From: Emcibacteraceae bacterium
Lineage (GTDB): Bacteria > Pseudomonadota > Alphaproteobacteria > Sphingomonadales > Emcibacteraceae
Direction: 5' to 3'
Assembly: GCA_021774795.1 (NCBI GenBank)
Contig: JAJFIR010000006.1
Location: 124,001 to 188,000 of the forward strand
Length of the DNA stretch: 64,000 nucleotides
Below, in pieces: positions 57,383 to 64,000 of this stretch. The translations under genes and the position numbers were made by a program. The notes beneath the pieces were generated by a model. That model was given only the letters and a program-made list of their open reading frames with translations. It ran no database searches and was not told where the DNA came from. The stretch's first letter is position 1. Each line of letters opens with the position of its first letter.

Positions 57383-58585
57383 ATGAGATATAGAAACGTA
57401 TATAAGGCATTTGTATGTACTATTGTTGCTATAATTTTTATGGGAACTGTGGATACGACATTTGCAGCAGATACCGAAATTATATCTGTACGCATTGGCG
57501 GTGATGACAACAAGACCCGTTTTGTTCTTGACGTCAAGGGAAACGCGGCATTCAGAACTTTTAGTCTCGCTAATCCTAACCGGGTTGTGATTGATTTAGA
57601 CGAAGTTAACTGGAAAATTGGCCCCGGCGGAGCGCAAGGAAAAGGCCTGATAAATAACTATCGCTACGGTCTTTATATGCCGGGAACATCAAGGCTGGTT
57701 CTCGACCTAAAAAGTCCCGTAAAGATAGCCAATTCATTTATAATAAAAGGCGAAGGCGGCAAACCAAACCGCCTTGTTTTTGATTTTGCAAAAGTTACTC
57801 AGAGCGAATTTGCTAAAAACATTTCCCAGCCAGCAGCTCGTGCTAAAGCGGTGACAGCAACGAGAACACCGTCTAATCGGCCTGCCGGAAAAAAGGTTAT
57901 TGTGCTTGATCCCGGGCATGGAGGTCATGATCCGGGGAATCTGGGCGGTGTTAAAGTCAATGGAATATCGGAAAAAAATGTCACTATTTCCGCCTCGAAG
58001 AATATTAAAAAAATCCTTGAAGCATCGGGCCGTTATAAAGTCATAATGACCAGAGACCGTGATATTTTCTTAAAACTTCGGGAACGCAGCCTCGTTGCGC
58101 ACCGAAATAATGCCGATCTATTTATATCTATTCATGCGGACGCATTTACAAGCCCTAGCGTAAGGGGGGCCACAATATATACTTTAACCGAGAAAGCATC
58201 AGACCGAGAAGCGGCCTTGTTGGCAGCGCGCGAAAATAAGTCGGATATAATAGCGGGAGTGGACCTGCAAGATGAACCGGATCTTGTTCAAAATATTTTA
58301 ATTGATTTGGTCAAACAAGAAACTATGAATTTGTCCAATAGATTTGCGGGTGAACTTGCGCCGGAGCTTAGAAAAGCTATTACTGTGAGAAAACGCAGCC
58401 TCAGATCAGCAGGCTTTGTTGTTCTAAAAGGTATTGACGTGCCGTCAGTGCTTATTGAAATGGGATATCTTACGAATAGCACCGATGCTAAGCTATTGAT
58501 GCAAAAAGAAACCCATGACAAAATTGGGCGTGCTATATTAAAAGCAACGGACAATTACTTTCAGAAAAATTTCGCATATAACTAG
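57383..58585 (+). CDS. amiC: N-acetylmuramoyl-L-alanine amidase with AMIN domain
   Basis: Periplasmic zinc amidase that cuts peptide stems from septal murein during daughter-cell separation. The 400-residue protein has a signal peptide (cleavage near TFAA-DT, about residue 30), an AMIN septum-targeting domain (about 35-135), a linker, and the Amidase_3 domain: VLDPGHGGHDPGNLG (zinc His), ISIHADAF (zinc His) and VLIEMGYLTN (catalytic Glu). CAGGAA precedes the ATG. It is upstream of the murein synthase mrcA, with an exporter gene between. Confidence 0.94.
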   Translation: MRYRNVYKAFVCTIVAIIFMGTVDTTFAADTEIISVRIGGDDNKTRFVLDVKGNAAFRTFSLANPNRVVIDLDEVNWKIGPGGAQGKGLINNYRYGLYMPGTSRLVLDLKSPVKIANSFIIKGEGGKPNRLVFDFAKVTQSEFAKNISQPAARAKAVTATRTPSNRPAGKKVIVLDPGHGGHDPGNLGGVKVNGISEKNVTISASKNIKKILEASGRYKVIMTRDRDIFLKLRERSLVAHRNNADLFISIHADAFTSPSVRGATIYTLTEKASDREAALLAARENKSDIIAGVDLQDEPDLVQNILIDLVKQETMNLSNRFAGELAPELRKAITVRKRSLRSAGFVVLKGIDVPSVLIEMGYLTNSTDAKLLMQKETHDKIGRAILKATDNYFQKNFAYN

Positions 58586-58611
58586 TTTCTATCCATTACC
58601 GTAAGGATAAG

Positions 58612-59235
58612 ATTATAGAATATTGGTCAACCTTAATACTCGTATATATCACTACTTTTTTGATTATTATTAGTCCGGGCCCTTCAAGTTTTGCTATCAT
58701 CAGCACTTCAATGTCATGCGGAAGAAAAACTGGTTTTCTTGTTGTTTGCGGAGTTGTTTGTGGTGCGTTGACATGGGGAACTTTGGCAGCGGTAGGTGTT
58801 TCGGCCTTATTGGCTGCAAAACCCGAGGCTTTAGTATTAATTAAAATATTTGGAAGTATATATTTATTATACCTTTCCTTTAAATCACTTTTAAAAATGC
58901 GCGCTTCGCATGCATATAACAGACTGAATTCAAACTATTCAAAACATACGTCTTTTTTAAAAGGGTACGGAATTCATATGTCAAATCCTGAAGCTATGAT
59001 GGGGTGGATAGCGATCATTTCCCTAGGTGTAAATGAAACGTCGCCTGAACTTGCTCCATATTATATTGTTTGTGGATGTGTACTCATAGCAATAGCGATT
59101 TACAGTTCATATGCTTATCTATTTTCAAGTAATATGATTGCAAATATGTACTCTAGATTTGACAAAATTATCGAAGGAATTTTTGCATCAATATTTGGAT
59201 TTGCTTCTGTAACACTTCTGATGACAGTAGCATAA
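58612..59235 (+). CDS. LysE/RhtB-family exporter, unusual start
   Basis: Membrane protein of the LysE amino-acid exporter family with six helices; SPGPSSFAIISTSMSCGRK is the family signature. The first standard start codon (TTG 58660) lies in the middle of the first helix and has no ribosome site. Reading upstream in frame gives IEYWSTLILVYITTFLIIIS, exactly the expected N-terminus, and AAGGA (58603-58607) is placed for an ATT at 58612 or ATA at 58615. So translation seems to start at a rare non-AUG codon, or the start codon has been lost by mutation. The substrate is unknown. Confidence 0.72.
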   Translation: MIEYWSTLILVYITTFLIIISPGPSSFAIISTSMSCGRKTGFLVVCGVVCGALTWGTLAAVGVSALLAAKPEALVLIKIFGSIYLLYLSFKSLLKMRASHAYNRLNSNYSKHTSFLKGYGIHMSNPEAMMGWIAIISLGVNETSPELAPYYIVCGCVLIAIAIYSSYAYLFSSNMIANMYSRFDKIIEGIFASIFGFASVTLLMTVA

Positions 59236-59281
59236 ACGCTATAACGCTTGAAAAATAAGTAAAAATCTAAATAAAATTTAC

Positions 59282-59310
59282 TTGATTGTGCCTTATGTAT
59301 GTCATAATTT
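59282..59310 (+). promoter_or_regulatory. probable mrcA promoter
   Basis: TTGATT (59282-59287), 17-base spacer, TAATTT (59305-59310), about 43 bases upstream of the mrcA start. Confidence 0.4.
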
Positions 59311-59352
59311 CCCGATAAATATAGGTCGATTCTAATTTAAATAGAGCGGTGA

Positions 59353-61848
59353 GTGTTTAAATTGTCTAAGAAATGGAAAAATATACTTGGTGGCCTGGTT
59401 GCATTCAGCTTGATATCGTGCATTTTAGCGGTTCTGGGCGGTCTCTATATTTTATATTCATATGGCCGCGACCTTCCTGATTATAAACAGCTTGCCAATT
59501 ATGAACCACCGGTGGTTAGCCGTGTTTATGCTGGCGACGGTAGCTTGCTTAAAGAGTATGCTACTGAGAAAAGACTGTTTGTACCGATTTCAGCAGTTCC
59601 ACCCAAGGTGATCCAGGCATTTCTATCTGCTGAAGATCAGAACTTTTATACCCATATAGGGATTGATTTTAAAGGTTTACTGCGTGCTGTTTTGGTAAAT
59701 GTGAAAAATGTTCTTACGAACAGACGCCCGGTAGGGGCATCGACAATCACACAGCAGGTTGCAAAAAACTTTCTCCTTTCCGGGGAAGTCCGATTTGAGC
59801 GAAAAATCAAAGAGGCAATTCTTTCATATAGAATAGAGCAGGCGTACAGCAAAGATCAGATATTAGAACTTTATTTAAACGAAATTTATTTGGGACAGAA
59901 TTCATATGGCGTGGCTGCTGCGGCATTAAACTATTTTGGTAAATCACTGGAAGAACTGGCATTGGAAGAAATTGCTTATTTAGCGGCACTTCCCAAGGCT
60001 CCAGCCAATTACCATCCGGTTCGTAAATATGCAGCGGCGTTAGGAAGACGTAACTGGGTCCTGGGCCGCATGGAAGACGAAGGTTTCATTAGCCAGGACG
60101 AAAAGGACGCGGCGGTAGAAATTCCTCTCGTCGCACAAGAAGCAGGTCAGGCAAGAGTATTTCAGGCAAACTATTTCGCCGAAGATGTGCGGCGCGAACT
60201 TAAGAAAACATATGGTGATGATGAGTTATATGGTGGTGGTCTGGCGGTTAGAACATCTTTATCGCCACGCCTTCAAACAATAGCGGAACGTGAACTTAGA
60301 AACGGTTTAGTGATTTATGATCGCCGCCATGGATGGCGTGGCCCGATCGGTAACATCGATATGTTCAGTGTATCATTCAAAGAGTGGCGAGATCAGTTTC
60401 TAAAAATTGATACGCCCCTTGGCACAGAAAACTGGCAACATGCCGTGGTACTTGAAGTTCAGGATAATTTCGCGACGATTGCATCACGTGATGCACTTAG
60501 CACTAGCGAAACTTACAGCCAAATACCGTTTGAGACTATTTCTCTTGAGGAAGTGAAGTGGGCAAGAAGTTGGCTTCCAAATGAACGGTTGGGTGCGAAA
60601 GTGGAGACTGTAGCAGCGGTGTTAACGCAAGGTGATATTATAGCTGTAGAGAAAATAGAACCGGATACGGAGCAATTACCGACCGAATTGGTAGGTAGTA
60701 TCCACTATGGGCTTCGACAAATTCCAAGTATTAATGGTGCATTGGTTGCGCTTGATCCGCACACGGGGCGGGTGTTGGCTATGGTTGGCGGATATGATTT
60801 TGCGCGCAGTGAATATAACCGCGCCTCACAAGCTAAACGTCAGCCCGGAAGCGCATTTAAGCCTTTTGTCTATAGTGTGGCATTGGACAACGGATTTACA
60901 CCATCTAGCTTAGTTTTAGATGCGCCGTTTGTCATTGATCAGGGATTTGGAATGGGCAAATGGAAACCAAGGAATTCATCTTCAAAATTTTATGGTCCGA
61001 GTACTCTGCGTTTGGGAATTGAAAAATCGAGAAACCTTATGACTGTGAGGTTGGCGCAAAATCTGAAAATGGAAGGCATCGTAGAAGTTGCAGAACGTTT
61101 TGGTATCACTGAAGACATGCCGGACTTACTTTCTATGTCGCTTGGGGCGGGTGAGACAACGCTTCTGGATTTGACTGCTGCGTACGGCATGATCGTCAAT
61201 GGCGGCAAGAGAATTGAACCGGCGTTGATAGACCGTATTCAAGATAGGCGTGGTAAAACTATTTTCCGCCATGACAACAGAAGTTGTGATGCCTGTGAAG
61301 TGACGAGTTGGAATTATCAGTTAAAACCTGAACTTCCTGACGATAGGGATCAAGTGCTTGATAAAGTTACAGCTTATCAACTTGTTTCGATGATGGAAGG
61401 TGTCGTTCAACGAGGAACCGGCGTTAGAATAAGGGCTTTACGCAGACCACTGGCTGGTAAAACGGGTACCACAGATGAAAGTTTCGACACATGGTTTGTT
61501 GGCTTTTCACCTGATCTTGTTGTTGGGGTATTCGTTGGCTTTGACACGCCGCGTTCACTGGGTAGAGGCGAAGAGGGTTCGTCAGTTGCGGTTCCCATAT
61601 TCCGTGACTTTATGGCCGACGCGCTCAAAGATGAAAATACAACGCCGTTTCGTATTCCGGAAGGGGTAAGATTAGTGCGAGTGGACCCGGTAACCGGATT
61701 GCTCGCCACGGCCGGTGCGAAGAATACCATACTGGAAGCTTTTAGACAGGGAACATTCCCAAATAAAGAAGATCAGGTACTTGACGGATTTAATTCACTA
61801 GTGCAAACAAAGACCAAGCTGCGAACAGGAACTGGCGGCATTTATTAA
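59353..61848 (+). CDS. mrcA: penicillin-binding protein 1A
   Basis: Bifunctional murein synthase, 831 residues. One N-terminal membrane helix (about 14-36), the glycosyltransferase domain (GT51: FLSAEDQNFYTHIGID with catalytic Glu, STITQQVAKNFLLSGE), an intermediate OB-like domain, and the transpeptidase with SxxK in QPGSAFKPFVYS, SxN in EKSRNLMTVRLA and KTGTTDESFDTWF. I use GTG 59353; the alternative TTG 59362 is three codons later and also fits. prfB follows after 22 bases, the conserved alphaproteobacterial pair. Confidence 0.95.
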   Translation: MFKLSKKWKNILGGLVAFSLISCILAVLGGLYILYSYGRDLPDYKQLANYEPPVVSRVYAGDGSLLKEYATEKRLFVPISAVPPKVIQAFLSAEDQNFYTHIGIDFKGLLRAVLVNVKNVLTNRRPVGASTITQQVAKNFLLSGEVRFERKIKEAILSYRIEQAYSKDQILELYLNEIYLGQNSYGVAAAALNYFGKSLEELALEEIAYLAALPKAPANYHPVRKYAAALGRRNWVLGRMEDEGFISQDEKDAAVEIPLVAQEAGQARVFQANYFAEDVRRELKKTYGDDELYGGGLAVRTSLSPRLQTIAERELRNGLVIYDRRHGWRGPIGNIDMFSVSFKEWRDQFLKIDTPLGTENWQHAVVLEVQDNFATIASRDALSTSETYSQIPFETISLEEVKWARSWLPNERLGAKVETVAAVLTQGDIIAVEKIEPDTEQLPTELVGSIHYGLRQIPSINGALVALDPHTGRVLAMVGGYDFARSEYNRASQAKRQPGSAFKPFVYSVALDNGFTPSSLVLDAPFVIDQGFGMGKWKPRNSSSKFYGPSTLRLGIEKSRNLMTVRLAQNLKMEGIVEVAERFGITEDMPDLLSMSLGAGETTLLDLTAAYGMIVNGGKRIEPALIDRIQDRRGKTIFRHDNRSCDACEVTSWNYQLKPELPDDRDQVLDKVTAYQLVSMMEGVVQRGTGVRIRALRRPLAGKTGTTDESFDTWFVGFSPDLVVGVFVGFDTPRSLGRGEEGSSVAVPIFRDFMADALKDENTTPFRIPEGVRLVRVDPVTGLLATAGAKNTILEAFRQGTFPNKEDQVLDGFNSLVQTKTKLRTGTGGIY

Positions 61849-61870
61849 TATTTAAAATTGGTCATCAAGT

Positions 61871-62999
61871 ATGAAAGCTGAAATCCAGAATTCTGTTGAT
61901 AAAATCAAACAGTCGCTTGCACTGTTGAGGAGGCACCTTTGACTGGGATATTGCCCTGGAGCGCTACGAAGAACTGACTGCGCTATCTGAAGACCCTGGC
62001 CTTTGGGACAATCCGACAAACGCTCAAGCCTTAATGAAAGAGCGCACTAAGTTAGAACAAGCCATAAATCTTTGTAAAGAAGTGGAAGCTGAGCTCAATG
62101 ATAATATTGAACTTATAGAGCTTGGCGAGCTTGATGACGATGAAACAATTGTGTCTGAGGCAGAACAATCCATCGACAAGTTGACAAAAAAGTCAGGTGA
62201 ACTAGAGCTTCAAACCTTATTAAGCGGTGAGGCGGACGCAAATCACACTTACCTGGAAATAAATTCTGGTGCGGGAGGAACAGAAAGCCAGGACTGGGCC
62301 AACATGTTGCTTCGCATGTACACGCGGTGGGCCAATGCGCATAAATGCAAAGTAAATCTGATGGAAATGCATAACGGCGAAGAAGCGGGGATAAAATCCG
62401 CCACGATTGAAATTAAAGGTGAAAATGCCTATGGTTGGCTCAAAACTGAATCAGGCGTTCACAGGTTGGTACGAATATCACCATTTGATAGCAACGCTAA
62501 ACGCCATACCAGCTTCGCAAGTGTTTGGGTATATCCGGTCATAGACGATAATTTTGAAGTCGAGATCAATGAAAGCGATCTTCGCATTGATACGTACCGC
62601 GCATCTGGTGCTGGCGGACAACATGTCAATACGACGGACAGCGCTGTTCGGATCACACATATTCCAACAAAAATAGTTGTTCAATGCCAGAATGATCGTT
62701 CGCAACATAAAAACCGTGCTACGGCGATGAACATGCTTAAAGCACGTTTATATGAAGCGGAACTGCAACGGCGAGAGTCGGAAGCAAACCTGGAACACGA
62801 GGGAAAAACAGACATTGGGTGGGGGCACCAAATCCGGTCTTACGTATTGCAACCCTATCAAATGGTAAAGGATTTGCGTACGGGTGTTGAAAGTGGCCAG
62901 CCAAACAAAGTTCTAGATGGTGAAATTGATATTTTTCTTAACGCTGCTTTGGCAGCGAGGGTGCATGGTACGTCGACCGACGTAGAAGATATCGAATAA
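61871..62999 (+). CDS. prfB: peptide chain release factor 2, programmed +1 frameshift
   Basis: Class I release factor for UGA and UAA, 375 residues if shifted. The first 23 codons run from ATG 61871 to an in-frame TGA at 61940-61942 in the context AGGAGG-CAC-CTT-TGA-C (AGGAGG at 61928-61933). That is the classic RF2 autoregulatory site: an internal Shine-Dalgarno, a CTT slippery codon, and a poor-context UGA. Skipping base 61940 continues at GAC 61941. The body has the GGQ motif in [18 protein letters not shown] and the recognition segment of RF2. A start at 62034 inside the gene would lack the N-terminal domain. Confidence 0.95.
61928..61943 (+). promoter_or_regulatory. RF2 +1 recoding signal
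   Basis: AGGAGG (61928-61933), CAC, CTT (61937-61939), TGA (61940-61942), C. Spacing from the internal Shine-Dalgarno to the CTT matches the E. coli prfB site. When RF2 is scarce, the ribosome shifts and makes more RF2. Confidence 0.95.
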
Positions 63000-63022
63000 A
63001 AAAGCGGACATAAGGTCCGCTT
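62997..63022 (-). terminator. terminator between convergent prfB and bactofilin operon
   Basis: AAGCGGAC (63002-63009), five-base loop, GTCCGCTT (63015-63022). On the minus strand the stem runs into six T, a strong terminator for the bactofilin transcript; on the plus strand only two T follow. It overlaps the last two bases of the prfB stop. Confidence 0.85.
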
Positions 63023-63063
63023 CCCAAATTGTATTTAAGCCAAATATTTTATAATCTAATGAA

Positions 63064-63555
63064 TTAGAATATTTTTTTCTGTTCCACTGATTTTTCATCG
63101 GAGTTAGCAGAAACAACTTTAGTCGCATTGCCGGGCGTATTGTTTGGCAAGTTATTTTGATGAGTAAGGCTACCTTCGATATAGGCACCTGCTTCAATAC
63201 TAAGTGTTTGGTGGCAAATATCGCCTGTTAACTTTGCTGATTTTTCAATTCGGATGTTTCTGCCCGTTATACTGCCTTTTACCGTTCCCTTAACGATAAC
63301 ATCATCAGCATTAACTTTGCCTTTAACGGTCCCATTTTCGCCGATAGTGACTGAATTACTTTTTACATCGCCTTCTACAGTGCCATCAAGTTGGATTTCG
63401 CCGGAAGTAGAGACATTACCTTTAATGGTAACATCTGAACTGATAATTGATGGGACTGAGTTCGCAGGTGCTTTCATAGGGTTTACATCCTTGGGTGCAA
63501 TATTATTATTTTGTGAATTAACTGTCATATTCTTGTTGCTTGATTTTTTGAACAT
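63064..63555 (-). CDS. bactofilin
   Basis: Cytoskeletal polymer-forming protein (BacA family), 163 residues. A flexible N-terminal tail (about 1-38) is followed by the beta-helix domain (about 39-130) made of short repeats of the form GxVxGxVxSxxVxI, such as LDGTVEGDVKSNSVTIGENG, and a disordered C-terminal tail. It overlaps the M23 endopeptidase gene by 38 bases; bactofilin-M23 pairs are known in Caulobacter-like and other bacteria, where bactofilin localises the murein hydrolase to shape the cell. Confidence 0.92.
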   Translation of the reverse strand: MFKKSSNKNMTVNSQNNNIAPKDVNPMKAPANSVPSIISSDVTIKGNVSTSGEIQLDGTVEGDVKSNSVTIGENGTVKGKVNADDVIVKGTVKGSITGRNIRIEKSAKLTGDICHQTLSIEAGAYIEGSLTHQNNLPNNTPGNATKVVSANSDEKSVEQKKIF

Positions 63556-64000
63556 CCTTCGCTGCTTTCAATACTTTCAATGGATCGATGGGTTTTCCGT
63601 TAAACCAAATTTCGTAATGGAGATGGGTGCTTACACTTCTACCGGTACTTCCCATAAGCCCAATTAATTGATCTGCTTCAACCCTGTCGCCGCGTTCCAC
63701 TTTTACCTGTGAAAGATGGCCATATTTAGACCTAAACCCGTTTCCATGATCAATTTCAACAAATAAGCCAAATGAACCGTTTCGTCCAGCTTTTGTTACA
63801 ACACCTGCACCGCCGGCTTTTATCGGCGTTTTATGCCATCCGGCCATATCAAGCCCTTTATGACTTGCCCATTTTTTAGTAATAGGGTCACGCCTTACAC
63901 CAAATTTACTTGAAATATAGTATTTTTCCGGAGGGGTCGCTATCGGTAGGTAAGCAATCGCCATTTCCAAATCTTTTAAATTATTTCTTTTCATATACAA
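63518..64000 (-). CDS. M23 family murein endopeptidase, C-terminal part
   Basis: LytM-type zinc endopeptidase cut by the right window edge; 160 residues visible. The zinc ligands are in SHKGLDMAG (His, Asp) and STHLHYEIWFNG (HxH). The domain starts at YYISSKFGVRRDPITK and is followed by a short tail rich in Lys and Gln. The frame is open to base 64000, so the true start is outside. It is expected to cut peptide crosslinks in the periplasm and be positioned by the neighbouring bactofilin. Confidence 0.92.
   Translation of the reverse strand: MYMKRNNLKDLEMAIAYLPIATPPEKYYISSKFGVRRDPITKKWASHKGLDMAGWHKTPIKAGGAGVVTKAGRNGSFGLFVEIDHGNGFRSKYGHLSQVKVERGDRVEADQLIGLMGSTGRSVSTHLHYEIWFNGKPIDPLKVLKAAKDVQKIKQQEYDS

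Noticed and set aside
62034-62999. prfB as a shorter frame beginning at 62034
   Set aside because: It lacks the N-terminal domain; the upstream ATG at 61871 plus the recoding site explains the full protein.

Overview
The window is a gene-dense, low-to-moderate GC piece of an alphaproteobacterial chromosome. The gene order is the main evidence: nuoLMN-birA-coaX-rnj-mce-proS-lolC-lolD-dnaE, then rpsB-tsf-pyrH-frr-uppS-cdsA-dxr-rseP-bamA-ompH-fabZ, then gltA-gltX-comEC, and rne-amiC-mrcA-prfB are all classic alphaproteobacterial neighbourhoods. Supporting traits are a short ProS without an editing insertion, RNase E with a large acidic insertion in its S1 domain, and RNase J coexisting with RNase E. 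The exact order or family cannot be fixed from this window.

Layout. Positions 1-12142: end of the complex I operon, cofactor genes (BirA, CoaX), RNase J, methylmalonyl-CoA epimerase, ProS and the Lol lipoprotein exporter. 12167-16435: DnaE and a Nudix protein. 16466-27929: a long translation and envelope run (S2, EF-Ts, UMP kinase, RRF, undecaprenyl-PP synthase, CdsA, DXR, RseP, BamA, Skp/OmpH, FabZ, GloA). 27963-33288: a GNAT relic, citrate synthase, GltX and ComEC. 33314-45423: an accessory oxidative gene cluster. 45557-54139: UvrB, aminotransferase, HAD phosphatase, a putative sRNA, LysR, TrxB, a DsbA-like protein and an M48 protease. 54299-64000: RNase E, amidase, LysE-type exporter, PBP1A, RF2 (with its programmed frameshift), bactofilin and an M23 endopeptidase cut by the window edge.

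The most notable points are: (1) the lipid A genes normally interleaved with fabZ between bamA and gltA (lpxD, lpxA, lpxI, lpxB) are all absent although the flanking order is kept; (2) an unannotated structured RNA on the minus strand at about 49731-49894 has four stem-loops, exposed C-rich (anti-Shine-Dalgarno) segments and a strong terminator; (3) the 34-45 kb cluster couples a Tat-signal-bearing thiamine-diphosphate enzyme, a Rieske oxygenase, a Tat-tagged gluconate-dehydrogenase-like subunit 3 with a GMC flavoprotein, two 2OG-Fe(II) oxygenases and a gamma-glutamyltransferase, and ends with an MFS transporter destroyed by an internal deletion; (4) a large stem-loop lies directly upstream of the rne ribosome binding site; (5) two genes (lysE-like and comEC) appear to lack a normal start codon where homology and the Shine-Dalgarno place it. 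No tRNA, rRNA, CRISPR array, insertion sequence or prophage was recognised.
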